Positions 10,171-21,650 of a DNA stretch of 64,000 bases are shown one piece after another. A program made the translations under genes and the position numbers. Position 1 is the first letter of the stretch. Every line of letters starts with the position of its first letter. Source of the stretch: Anarhynchus alexandrinus (lineage: Eukaryota > Chordata > Aves > Charadriiformes > Charadriidae); the NCBI GenBank assembly GCA_008711295.1, contig VUYV01000015.1, positions 4,999,157-5,063,156 of the forward strand, in the 5' to 3' direction. The notes beneath the pieces are model-generated. The model did no database searches and was not told the origin of the DNA. It saw only the letters and a list, made by a program, of their open reading frames with translations.

Positions 10171-12635
10171 TCACTGTATCTGCCACCTCCAGTGAGTGCC
10201 TGTATGGATAATCTTCAGATTGGAAAGTAACACAGCAATAGTCAGCCCTGTCAGGGCTGTGTTTTCACACACATATACTAATCCAAACTCAAATCACTGC
10301 CTGGCAGAGACCAGTGCCGTGGAGCTGGACCATGTGGTCAGGGCTGGCCCGTGGATGTAGGGCCATGGAGATGGGCTGGTGACATCCGCTGGGCGCTGCT
10401 GGGGCAAACACTGTGCATTTCAGTCACACAGCAAAAGCTGACATCTCTATTTTTAAAATATTTATCCCAGCCAGATACAGTGCATAGCGATTAAGATACA
10501 AATGAGATCAATTCCTCCTCTCTGGAGATAAATCCAGATTAATTTACTCTCCCTCTCCCACCAGGGCTTCCTCTCCCCCGCCCCCCCAAAAAAATGTTCT
10601 CTTTTTTTATTATTATTTCCCTTCCTGTTCCCTTCTAGACATTCAACAAAACAATTAAACTGTATTCATGCATGATTGTAAATCCAATGCCAGGGCACTG
10701 AATTGTCTCAGGGGCAGTACTGAAGTGTGGTGAGTATTAAATTTAGAGAAAGTGCAAATCGTTTAAAAAACTGTCCTCAGTGTGTGTGTACGTGTGTGTG
10801 ATATGTAACATTTGCAAAGATAAAAAACGTCTCTTTCAGGCTTTGCTTTGGAGGATTTTGGTGTCCAAACAAGATTTACTACTTAGCTTTATTTTCCACT
10901 CCGAATAAATGTTATCAGTTGATTTATGCTCCTTTTAAAATAAATGATGGGAGGGAGCAAGACCACACAGTGCAAAAGCAGGAGGGCGCTCAGTTCTGCT
11001 TCCCCCAACACCGCTTATTCCACTTACAAGTCAGGGAGACACTAAGGGGGGAGCATTTCCACGGCACTAGCAATGCCAACTACAAAACAATAAAGAAAAT
11101 CTTCCAGTCCCTGTCCCTCTCTGCCGTCTTCTCCTGCTCTCCTTATAGGGGATTTAAAGTATTTGTGGTTTTGACCGCAAACAATTAACTCTAGCTTCTG
11201 GAGTAAAAGGCGAGCAGGCAAATCCTGCTGCGTGTGCTCCAGGATCAATACCTGAAAGTTCGTTTAGGTGTTTGGCTGCGTTCTGTTAACCGATTCATCC
11301 CAGCAAGCCCTGTGCGTTCGGCTGATTGCACTCATTGCCCTCCGAGGAGCCGCACGTAAAAGCAGCCATCTATGGTATTTCAGTAATGGGAGCTCCAAGG
11401 GAGGGATTATTATTTTACTGAAACAATGATTTTTCACGGAGTTCAGTGAAAGAAATTGGATAGATGTCACCGTCACGGGAGACAGAGAAGAAAAGCCCTG
11501 CCCAGGTTGTTGCTGTCGAGGTGGCTTTGCCATTGAGAAACGCAGAGGGCTGGAGAGCGGGCATCAACGGGCCAGATGCCGTGGCCCACAGTCTGGCTGC
11601 CCCAGAGCTGGCCCTTCATCACAGGTCTGGCTCTTTCCCTTCAGAAAGCTCTGGGTCTGCCGTGTTAACTGGCGTGAATAGTAGCTGGGTCAAAGAGAAC
11701 ATGTTGGAGCATCAAACCGCTCCTACCTGCCATCCCTGCGGGGATTTCCTTGGTTGACTTACCTAGTCGCACCATGCTTGCCCGGGTTTACACTGTGATA
11801 GTTAAAAATACAAATAATAATCAACATGTGAACTCTCATATGCTTAAAACGTCAAAGCAGAGAACAAATTAATTAGCATGCAGTTCATAAATGTGACATT
11901 GATGAATTACAACACAGCTATTGATTAATCATATATCAATTACGGTGGCCTAAGCACTATAACTACAAATCAATTTAGACCTATCTGTGAATTGATACTC
12001 AGTGTAAGAAATTAAATCAAAGACTCTGAATGGTACAAAAGTGCAGGCTAAGGTTTAACTCCCAGCTGATGCACAAGTAACGTGCTTGATTAACACTAAT
12101 GGAAAGCTAACTAGATATGTCTGCAGTGCACTGATATGAGAAAAAACTTCAGTTGATGGAAGACTCCCTCCCTATTTATCCTGTTTTGGGCCCTGTTATA
12201 GGCACCTCATTAACGAGAAAGTATGACCCCAACCTGGGTGTAATGGAGCTGCCACTGAGGTAAGCGTGCCATTTATTCAGCCACAATGCTATAGGAATTA
12301 ATTTGGTAAGGTTTATTTCTACAGCACTATAGTATACCTAGTTTTTTTTAAACACAAAAAGAGACGGGGATTAATTTATGCAAATAATTCCTGTAGCTTC
12401 AATGGAGTGTTTAGCAGAATATATTTTGCAAGACCTGTCCATAATTGAGGAGGGTAGAAAACAGTCTGGTGAGCTAGGCAGAGCCATCACTGGAGAGTAA
12501 TTAATTTGAAAACAATTGTGGAGTATTTTTGATGGAAAATTTAAAGATTGAGCGGTTTGTTTCTCTTCCACACATATTTGTCAGAGATCTTTTAATTCCT
12601 GACACATGCAAAAAAAAAAAAATTAAATAAAAAAT
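10171..12635. other. Unannotated stretch with conserved-element-like sequence
   Basis: No gene was recognised. A short (GT)n lies at about 10780-10801 and a C-run/A-run at about 10577-10594. Segments at about 10430-10560, 11300-11470 and 11800-12110 are non-repetitive and rich in ATTAAT/TAATTA-type words, consistent with conserved non-coding elements. Frames of 60-97 codons here show no domain. Confidence 0.45.
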
Positions 12636-12636
12636 N
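12636..12636. other. Single-N assembly join
   Basis: One N lies in A/T-rich sequence just after an A-run (12610-12622). It probably marks a short or negative-length contig gap. Confidence 0.9.
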
Positions 12637-12731
12637 TAAGTTAGGCACAGCCTTGGCAATTTTTTCAATGTATTTTGAAGTGTCCACTTTAAAAAGGAAA
12701 AATTACTTCTTCCAAGAAATCCCAGATGGCC

Positions 12732-12778
12732 ATTATTTTTATTTTTATTTTTATTTTTATTTTTATTTTTATTTTTTT
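12732..12778. repeat. (TTTTA)n microsatellite
   Basis: About seven tandem units of ATTTTT/TTTTA in a row, ending in a T-run. Read in frame it gives a chance run of Lys-Ile or Lys-Asn on the minus strand. Confidence 0.95.
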
Positions 12779-14838
12779 CATTATAGAAAAGATTGAAGTA
12801 GTTTTGTGGAAAGAAATGTTTCTGGTTTGGGTGGGATCCTCTCTGTGGTACTGAGACACACAACTTGTAAGTAAACTGCTGGTAAAACAACTCTTTTTTT
12901 GAGGAAGTGTTTGCCTTTTCAAGGAAGACAAAGCTTTCAAAGTCTTAGAAGAAAATGCTATCTTCTTAAGTTTAGGAGTCTAAGGATGTGTCTATAGATG
13001 CTTTCAAACCCATCTTCCTCTCCTCACCAACTAGGAGAGGTCCAACACCCGTTTCTGCTGCAATGAATTCGGGGAACAGATGCACCTGGCCTTCAGGTGC
13101 TGCTCCGAGAGGTCTCACTTTGCCCTGCGCTCTGTTTCAGATGTGTCACACTCTGAGTATTTCATCTGACGTGGAAGTGGGCACGTACATGAGAGTGACT
13201 GCATGGACCCCCGAATGTCTTTCTGCTCTGCTAGCATCCTTCAAGGCTGCAAACTTCAAAGTAGCCCTGCTCCTGATTTGGATTGTTTCCACAATTCGGA
13301 TTGTTACGTTATCCAAACGGTGGTGAGATGCCAGGAAGCAGAAACTCTGTTTTCCCATTGTTTGCAGGCAGCTAGGTCTGCTTGTGACGCCAAGAAAGAA
13401 TTTCTGCAATGAAAAAAACCAACACCCATGCTCCATCCTCCCATTCCTGGAAGTAACAAAAGCCTTGTGGAACATATTGCTACCCTGTTGTCAACATAAT
13501 GATAGTGTTTGTAAAATAAACTCCCACCAAACACTCCAATAATTAGAATGCCGTTTTTCCCCCTCCCAACCTTATGTTCCTTTGAACACAATGACATCAA
13601 TGTTCATTAATTCTATATTCGAATGTTCATCTTCTGTGTCAGCTCTACCAAATAAACAAAGCAAAACAATATTTAACACTGAGAAGATGTCAAATGTTTA
13701 CATGGGAATGGAATAAAACCAGTGATGGCAACAAAACTCTTAATCAAACTCAATTATACAGACCAGGCACAATCTGCCACAGCTGACAGTTTGCTGACTT
13801 TAGTTATAGTGTTGTGCGAGGAGCAATGCTGTTTCATTTGCAGCCCTGCTGAAAAGGTTCTTAGTTAAACACCATGGAGGAAAATCACGGAGTGGGTGAG
13901 TTCTCAGCAACAAAAAGTTTGATCATAGTGATAACCAAGAAACTATGGGTGCAAATCAGATGTGGTCATTCCCTCTGAAACACTGTACAAGATATCGGTT
14001 GGGTCAGCGTTTGTAATTACGCATCTATCTGCTGGAAACAATGTCAGTCTGTACTCCTGAGGTACATTTTAACAGCGGTGAGCAGAACCCTTCAGGAAAA
14101 AGCAAAACCTCTCCTCCTGAAAAAACCCTTTTGGCAACTGGAGGTTTGTGTTTAGCAAATCCATTGAACTACGAATTCGTGAAAGTTAGTTAAACAGTGA
14201 TCTAGAAAACAATGAATAATAATACTTTCCAACATGCGGTGTTGACGAAACATGTCCTCTAAGAAGAAAAAAGCAAAAAATAAAGGATATGAAGAATGTA
14301 TTCTTTAAAAGTGTATGTTCCTAAGACTGTGGTTTGTGTTGGAGCAGAGGACCAGCTGAAGTCCTGGGGGTTCAGTGAAGTGCAAAGGCAAAGTGGGAGT
14401 TCGACCCCCCACAGACTAAGCCAGGCTGTAGCAAAAAAACCACCCCAGATCTTTCTGTGTTTAAATGGAATGTTGTAGCATCCTGTCTGCACCCTACTCT
14501 CTAGACAGGGATGATTTTTTCCTTAAGGAAAAAACGTTGATGGTTCTCACTTTTAAGGAGGAAATTTAGAGTAATTATTTCCTTCCTACCTTGGTAGATC
14601 CTGTGTTATTTTGCAACAGAAAGTGAAAGATGGCCAAAATGTAGAATATGATTTCTAAGTGTGTTTACTGCAGTACACATAAATAAGAGGAAAATATCAA
14701 AAAGAGGGACAGCTAGCTACAATGTCACTTACATGACTTTTGTATGAGAAGCTTCTATGAATATAGAGGGTAGTCCAATAAAACTGCTCGGTCAACTCCT
14801 TGGTTTAGGAAAAGATCCACCTACAATCATATACTTTT
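12779..14838. other. Unannotated non-coding stretch
   Basis: No gene or transposon was recognised. Overlapping frames on both strands at 12988-13600 (up to 112 codons) are unrelated to any family I know and shadow one another. The part at 13600-13870 is complex and repeat-free and could be conserved non-coding DNA. Confidence 0.5.
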
Positions 14839-14875
14839 TCTTTTTTTTTTTTTTTTANNNTTTTTTTTTTTTTTT
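14839..14875. repeat. Poly-T tract with NNN gap
   Basis: T-runs on both sides of three N (14858-14860). This is a homopolymer that the assembly did not cross, so its true length is unknown. Confidence 0.95.
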
Positions 14876-15353
14876 GAGGAGTCTTAAAACTGTCTCAATT
14901 GTGAATCCTTTTAAATGTCCATCTAAATGTCCAGGCTGAGTGCCAAGAGGAAATCAATCTATGCTGACTCTCTGAAATCTTCCAAGTGTGATAAGCCTAA
15001 TAGGAACATTTGTCCATTTTATGTTACCTTCAGGAGCTTTTACAGTGAAAGTCTCACCTCTTTTCTACTGCTTTGCATGCAGTGGCGATTAATTTTTAGT
15101 TGAACTTACTCACTCAAAGCAAAATTAGCTTCTTGCTACAACTGTGTGAGACGAAACTCATTTCTGGCACGTTACGATAGAAGAATACATTTTCTCTAGA
15201 AAATTTCTGAAAAGAAATGCCTATGAAACCATGCACATTTATATGAGGGCAATAAAATTAAATATTGTGACAATACATAGTTGGTGGTAGTTCGGTACAT
15301 TTTCAGTTCCCTTGTAAGACCCTGCAAAAGCTTTTTGCTCAGTTGCCCCCCTT
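14876..15353. other. Unannotated non-coding stretch
   Basis: Unique-looking sequence leading up to the duplicated block. Nothing recognisable was seen. Confidence 0.6.
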
Positions 15354-15825
15354 ACTCAAAAGATGGTGCTGAGAGTTTCCCAGCTGCTCTTGCACCCTGG
15401 AGGCATGAGACATAGGAAACTGTTTTGGAGAAAGTTTACTTCCCATTAGAGGAGCCTTATTTTGTGATGGACTAGCAGGTGAACAGCCCCTACCTGTCTG
15501 TCTGTCTACCGAGAGATGTATTTTACATTTATCACTCTGGCATCTAGAAATTAGGCTCTGCCTCCTGCAGTATTGTTATTTATGCCCTGTCAGCCTTGCT
15601 CCATTTCCCCTCCCTTATTTCTTGCTTTCGATCAAGGTTTCTTTGGATTTTACCTGGGCTCATTGGTCTGCCCTGAGCTGGTTTGGAAGGATCTCTCTTG
15701 GTGGCTTCCCAGCAGCTCAGGAACGGGCGGAGCTGGGATTTACCATGAAGTGTCCTCCTTGCATCTGGGCTGCATCCTCCACACCACACTTCTGACACTC
15801 CTCAAGGTAGGACTTCCAAACCAGC
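15354..15825 (+). repeat. 472-bp direct repeat, copy A
   Basis: The block beginning ACTCAAAAGATGG and ending TTCCAAACCAGC is repeated 608 bp downstream at 15962-16433 with no indels. I found three substitutions: 15405 T against A, 15797 A against G, and 15804 A against G. The 96-codon frame inside it (15573-15863) has no recognisable domain and recurs in copy B simply because the DNA recurs. Copy A continues directly into LTR-like sequence; copy B continues into ordinary flank. Confidence 0.97.
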
Positions 15826-15960
15826 TGTCGAGGTTTAGGCCAAATTGGCTACTGGGGACCTAGGGGACCCCAGATGGGACCAACAGATGCTCCCCTCTAC
15901 CCCTCTTCAGAGAGAGAGGTAGAGGAGGAAAAAGAGACTTATGAGTTTAGAAAGAACTAA
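15826..15960. mobile_element. Putative endogenous-retrovirus LTR end, truncated at a gap
   Basis: Beginning exactly where the two 472-bp copies stop matching, the sequence starts TGTCGAGGTTTAGGCC, continues through a purine-rich GAGAGAGAGGTAGAGGAGG stretch, and stops at a single N. LTRs start with TG and end with CA. The opening resembles a common avian LTR type that begins TGTCGTGGTTTAACCC. Orientation cannot be told, because TG/CA ends are symmetrical. No retroviral gene is present in the window. Confidence 0.5.
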
Positions 15961-15961
15961 N
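15961..15961. other. Single-N contig join
   Basis: One N separates the LTR-like sequence from the second copy of the 472-bp block. A one-base gap directly before a repeated flank is typical of two contigs that should have been merged or that represent different haplotypes. Confidence 0.9.
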
Positions 15962-16433
15962 ACTCAAAAGATGGTGCTGAGAGTTTCCCAGCTGCTCTTG
16001 CACCCTGGAGGCAAGAGACATAGGAAACTGTTTTGGAGAAAGTTTACTTCCCATTAGAGGAGCCTTATTTTGTGATGGACTAGCAGGTGAACAGCCCCTA
16101 CCTGTCTGTCTGTCTACCGAGAGATGTATTTTACATTTATCACTCTGGCATCTAGAAATTAGGCTCTGCCTCCTGCAGTATTGTTATTTATGCCCTGTCA
16201 GCCTTGCTCCATTTCCCCTCCCTTATTTCTTGCTTTCGATCAAGGTTTCTTTGGATTTTACCTGGGCTCATTGGTCTGCCCTGAGCTGGTTTGGAAGGAT
16301 CTCTCTTGGTGGCTTCCCAGCAGCTCAGGAACGGGCGGAGCTGGGATTTACCATGAAGTGTCCTCCTTGCATCTGGGCTGCATCCTCCACACCACACTTC
16401 TGACGCTCCTCGAGGTAGGACTTCCAAACCAGC
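15962..16433 (+). repeat. 472-bp direct repeat, copy B
   Basis: Second copy of the block at 15354-15825, 469 of 472 bases identical by eye. It starts immediately after the N at 15961 and runs without interruption into AAAGCAGAAATTC, the sequence expected at an empty insertion site. Confidence 0.97.
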
Positions 16434-17114
16434 AAAGCAGAAATTCACGTGAGACAAAGATCATAGTGAAATTCAACTTAGGGGCTGGAAGCACACAGGC
16501 AAAGATGTGAAATGACCTCCGTTGCTCTTGGAGTTTCACAAACGCTCTGCAATGACAGCAGCTAACAGTCAGCACGTCTTTACTTCTTGCTCTGGAGGAA
16601 AGTGTCTTCCAGATGGTTTCTTTTTATTCATTTAGAGAGAGTTAAGCTCGATCTCAGAGCTGCAGACAGTTGACTGATTGATGCTCCTGGAAAATCTGCT
16701 GATTGGAAAGACTGTATATCACATTAGCTGTTTCAGAGTTACTTTGGTAATTGGTTCCAAAGGAGAGAAGAAAAAAAAAAGATTTGCGCCAACCTAGGTG
16801 TAACTGATTTACCTCATTATTTCTGATTCAGAATTGACAAGACATAGATCAGCCATTGACAACTTCATGCTTCTAAGAATGGATGTTTCAGGCACTCTTG
16901 AAGTGCCAGAGGATCACAGATTAATACGTTTTAAGCCTTTTGCTTTTATATTGCCAAAATGAATGGGACTTGGGTCAGCAATAGATGTGTGTTATTACCT
17001 TTTCTTATATCTTTTTGGTGATTTAACTGAAACAAATGAATGCTTTCAGTTCCAGTTGTCAGTAGACCAGAGTTTACAATGTAAGAGTGATGGCCCAAAT
17101 CTAACCTTGGGTTC
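16434..17114. other. Unannotated non-coding stretch
   Basis: No gene or repeat was recognised apart from a short A-run near 16770. Confidence 0.55.
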
Positions 17115-17245
17115 CTCCTCCTGAGGATATGTCTATCCCGCACACAGTCTATCGCCTCCAGGCAGACCCCAGCTAGTTTTTGAAGTGGTTAGCACTAGCA
17201 GCTGGCAGTGAAGCTCAGGCTGCCCTTCAAAGTACTATACTTTAA
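17115..17245. mobile_element. Possible ancient DNA-transposon remnant
   Basis: The words ATATGTCTATCC, CCCAGCTAGTTTTT, GGTTAGCACTAGCAG and GCAGTGAAGCTCAGGCTGCCC occur in this order. They recall old sauropsid non-autonomous elements whose ends read TATGTCTACAC and whose interior is rich in CTAGCT. No terminal inverted repeat could be delimited. Confidence 0.35.
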
Positions 17246-20200
17246 AATCCCACCTAATACAAAACACCGGGTCTTTACAGAGTTTTTCACTGGGGTTCAC
17301 AGTTGGACTCCCGGCACGCTTCCCCAAGGTGCAAATTATCTTTGTTCTTGTATCTGTTCGAAGTCTGGTGGAGTGTGAGGCTGATTTTCTATACCTCGCC
17401 ATCCATATCAAACCCCACAACTATGTGATTGCTGTTGTCAGCTCTGACATAGGGCTGTTAAATGATAACTGGTTTACTGCCGTGGCTAGGCTTTACACCT
17501 ATTTACCGTGGATATTGTGGATGTTCAAAATTTGCATGGATTTAAACGTGATTGGGGATATTAATTAATGGAAAACAAATCAGTCCGGGACTGTTAAATG
17601 AAATACAGTATCTTCTGCTCAGTGAGCAGAAGAGCAGCAGCTCTCAAGAGGCTGGAAGATATTCCGAGGAAAAAAGGCTTCTATTTGATTTTAATTTTCC
17701 TATCCATCTACTTTTGGATGCTGTCGGAGACCAGGTAGCATGCTGGGCAGGCATTCGGCCTGAGCTAATTCGGCCCTTCTTACACACTTAGATTTACAGT
17801 GATAATCAAGTTATCATTTAATCACTATCTTGAAGGGAGTCCAGCATCTTTCCTACCCTCACCACTCATTCATCTCCAAGGACAGTTATCTGAAATTTAA
17901 ACCACATTTGTTGTCACTAAAGCATCGGGAAAATAAGAGACCGAGACACAAAATGCTTCATGGCAGCTCTGCTGTACGGACTATTGTCACCAATGCTTTA
18001 GGAGGTTACCTCTGCCCCATCTTACACTTTGCCACCTCTCCTTTCTCTTCTTCACCTTTATGAAAATCTCCGCCCTGCTAGTTTTGCTGACTAAGCTGTT
18101 TGTGTGCCTAAACTCAGGAGATGAAAGTAACAACCCTTCAAACCCCCCCCCCCCCCCCCCCTTTTTTTTTCCCTACAAATAATTGTTTATTGTAAAATTT
18201 AGTGAGAAATTAATGCACTGAGGTTGGGCGCAAGCAAAAGTGCCAACTTAAGTCCTGACACCGCTCCCATGAAAAACCGCTTTTCTCTGAAACATTTCAT
18301 TTTTGATGAAACAACATTATATGGAAGTGAAAAGGTAAAAATCTCTCATGTTTAATATACGTTGGGCTCACATCTTGCAGTAACCCAAAGACCCCCCAAC
18401 TTTGATAACACCTTTCCCTGCAACAATCAACATCTATGGGATAAATTCTGCTGTTACTTATATTCTAACTGTGCTATTAAAAAAAGTGAAAGGAAAAGAG
18501 ATTTAAGGAAGGGCAGAATATTAGTCCAGGTTACACCACGGCATATTGAATTTAATTAATCTTTATAATGAAGTAAAAAGTTTACTCAGGCATAACCAAG
18601 AGGTGAATCTGACCATATGGAGATATCATATGTGTAATCCTTACATTTTGCAAAGACTCCACATACCTGTTTAGCCCCTTAATATAATGGTTCTAGTGCG
18701 TCCTTAAAATTTATTTTTGAAAGCCTGATTGCCATTAGAATACCTCATCAAGTTTTAATTAATCCCCAAGACAAAGCTGCAATGGGCATCTTGGGGAATC
18801 TTCTCTATTGAACTGACACACTGGTTAAAAAGTGGAGCAATAAAATTCCAATTCTTTGAAAGACTGTTTGGATTCTGAAAAGCTACCAGCACATTTAAAT
18901 ATTTAATGTGGTTGATATGGGAATTCTTAAACATAATTTTTATTGGAACTTTGTTTCTGCTATTATTTGATTATTCTAGCTTCTGTCATATATGAAAGCA
19001 CCTTGGATGTTTAAAGTGGAGGTTTACTAAGTCTCTAAAATCCTGTGAGATGATTCCTTCACATTACTTTGAATCATTATTCATCATTAAATTGCAATAT
19101 TTTCAATTTTGGAAATGCAATTCTATATCAGGCCAATGATAACTGGCACTTACACTCTTTGCTTTATGCTCTAAAATGAGCTGTACACATTAATCAATGC
19201 AGATTCAACTTTTTTTGCCTTGAGTGCCTCAAGCTCTGAGAGGGACACAGTGGTCATACCTTAAGCATCTGAGTCTGAACTAGTCACTATATACTCCATC
19301 AAAAAACTAAATTAATATTTCCAGAGAGTAATTCATCCCACTTTAAGATGGATGTCTAAGGCAGGATAGATGACTCAACCTCCAGAGATGCCTGTTTTTT
19401 CCATTGACTGTATGAGAAGCCTAATGTGAGACTGAGATATGTAACTTGTAAATACTTGTTGTTTGAGCAGAAGACAGGATTATATGGATTAAAGGAAGCT
19501 GTACCTCTCAGTGGACATAATCACTCAAGTATGGTACAAAATGGGAATAGACTGCCCATGTGATACTCTCCTACAACCACTGCTTTTTTAAGGATATAGC
19601 TTGTTCTGGTTTTGGTATTTTTTGGGGGTGGGGGGATAGGGAAGAACTGGGGGAAGAACTTGGGAATTTAGCTAATATCGAGTTGGAGAAAAAAATGTGA
19701 GCAATTTCGCAGTGTCTTCCTTCCGTTCTTGAATCTATCTGAATTTTCAGTCAAGACATACTTGCTTTGATGTGTTCTTTGCCCCCAGGAGTGGAGGGCA
19801 TCACAGCTGCCAAGGACAGTAGCAGAGAAATAATTCATTGTAGTGAAGAAGAAGTGAAGTAGAGAAGCCAACATGTTTTGGAAAGTTATGGAGCCAGATC
19901 TGTGGTTGCATATTACATTCTTCCAAACAGGATTTCCAGCAGACAGAGCAATAACAATGAAAGCAAATTAACTCCACATGTTATATGAACCTTTCCCTCC
20001 TGAGTCACTATTGCATCTCTCATGATTATAGAGAGAAGAACACTAATTCTCTCTTGTCCCATTCTCAGGTGTCATGGTTTTATAGAAAGAGGTCAGTAAA
20101 TGTGATATATCAGTGACTCAATGTGATTACTCAAATGATACTTTTAGGGTTTGCATGGTGAACTTTTCTAATACCTTTTTTCATCAAAAGTAACAATTCC

Positions 20201-20434
20201 CACATTAAAAATGTTTAATTTGACATTCTCTGTTCCCATTCACAATTCTCATCTATGTGTGAGACGGCTCCTATCTCATCAAGTGTTTTACTTTACAGCA
20301 GTTGCTCTTGTGTATTTCGTGAACCCTAAGGAGATACAGTTATTACTTTTAGTGTATTTCTGCTTCAGTTAAGGATAGGCTTATCTTTCAGAGAAAGAAA
20401 TATAGTTTTTTTCTTGGAGAAATCAAAGCAAATG
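17246..20434. other. Unannotated stretch with conserved-element-like sequence
   Basis: No gene was seen. Segments at 17540-17830 and 18690-19210 are AT-rich, complex and repeat-free, with several TTAATTAA-like words. They are candidates for conserved non-coding elements. Frames here are at most 79 codons and carry no motif. Confidence 0.45.
18143..18170. repeat. Poly-C/poly-T tract
   Basis: Nineteen C (18143-18161) followed by nine T (18162-18170). Low complexity; its length is likely unreliable in a short-read assembly. Confidence 0.95.
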
Positions 20435-21650
20435 TGGCTAGAAGGGACACCAAGAGGTCATGTAGTCCATCTCTTTCATAAAGACAGGGCCAGCTATGTC
20501 ACTTGTGACAAATGCTTGTCTAAGTTTTCTTAAAAATCTTCAGTGATGAAAACATTTCCTGATTTTGGATTTTAATCTCCTTTTTTTATAACTCCTTGGC
20601 ATAACAACAGTAGACCCAGAAATGAATTTATTACTTTCCGCTAGCTATCTTTTACCATTGAAGACCATTTCCACATTTTCCCTCAATTTTTATTTTCTCT
20701 AGATTAAATGATCTTAATTACTTTAAACTTCCTCCTGGGTCATGTTTTCTGCACCTGACAAATCAATCTCTTTTGAGGGTCCTTTAGAAACAGTGCCCAT
20801 CCTGCCAAATTATTGTGCCTTCTGTGCAGAAGCACAATGTTTTTAACTCAAGTTCACTGTGATTCTTGTTCATCTGTAATATCACTCAGATCCTATTCTG
20901 CAACACCTCAGCCAGGCCAGAAGTCCACTTTGGTATGTGTGCAGTTCTGCATTTCCAAGAATTTCACTTTATGTTTGTCCTTCTTGAATGGCACTGTACT
21001 TCTTCTCCACTTGTCTCCAATTGTTTTGAATTCTAGTCCTCTTCCCCACCATGTCTGCAGGCACTCACCTCGGTGCCCTCTGTGGCTGCAATAAATATGC
21101 TTTCTGTTCTTTCATCCAAACTGTGTACGAAATTATGAATGGTTTCAGACGATAGACAGAATCCTAAATAGCCAACTGTATTGAGTGAGAGTACCTATCT
21201 AATTTTGATGTTTTGACAGTAGCTATGTAATCCCACACTCTAGAGTTCCACCTAGATAATGTTTCTCAAACTTTTTTCTGTCCTTCTTGTAAGACAGTGT
21301 CAAAGCTTTGCTAAAGTCAAAGTATATGACATTTCCTGTTTCTCCCTTATGCACAAAGCCAGTTACCTTGTCATAGTAAGAATTAGATTAGTTTGACATG
21401 ATTTGGTTTTGATGAATGTAAATTGGCTGTTGCTCTTCTCTTATTATCCTCTAGATGCTTACAAACTTTTCAGTTATTTATTCCAGTATTTTTGTGAGAA
21501 TGTGACTTCATTTAAGTCTGTACATCTGCTACAGTTCCCTGAATCTTTTAAACAGAAGCATTGTATTTTCCCTTTTCAAGAAAAAAAAAAAAAAGTACCA
21601 GAAAAAAATGGAATTTTCCTTTTCTGGAACTCAACCATCTGTTTAAAAAA
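20435..21650 (-). mobile_element. Long ancient CR1-type LINE fragment
   Basis: About 1.2 kb on the minus strand follows an old CR1 family shared with turtles. In plus-strand order it has AGAAGGGACACCAAGAGGTC, CTAAGTTTTCTTAAAAATCTTC, GGTCATGTTTTCTGCACCT, TGTGTGCAGTTCTGCATT, TTGTTTTGAATTCTAGTCCT, GTCAAAGCTTTGCTAAAGTC, TTAGTTTGACATGATTTGG and TTATCCTCTAGATGCTTACAAA. These are 3' UTR and ORF2 (reverse-transcriptase) blocks in correct order. The frame is destroyed by stops and indels, so it is a fossil. A few segments (for example around 20640-20700 and 21060-21130) align poorly and may contain deletions. Confidence 0.75.

Noticed and set aside
12988..13600. Several frames of 69-112 codons on both strands
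   Set aside because: They shadow one another on opposite strands, and none resembles a known family.
15573..16510. Two near-identical frames of 96 and 109 codons suggesting a duplicated gene
   Set aside because: The protein similarity is explained by the 472-bp DNA duplication; the frames lack any domain and run into different flanks.
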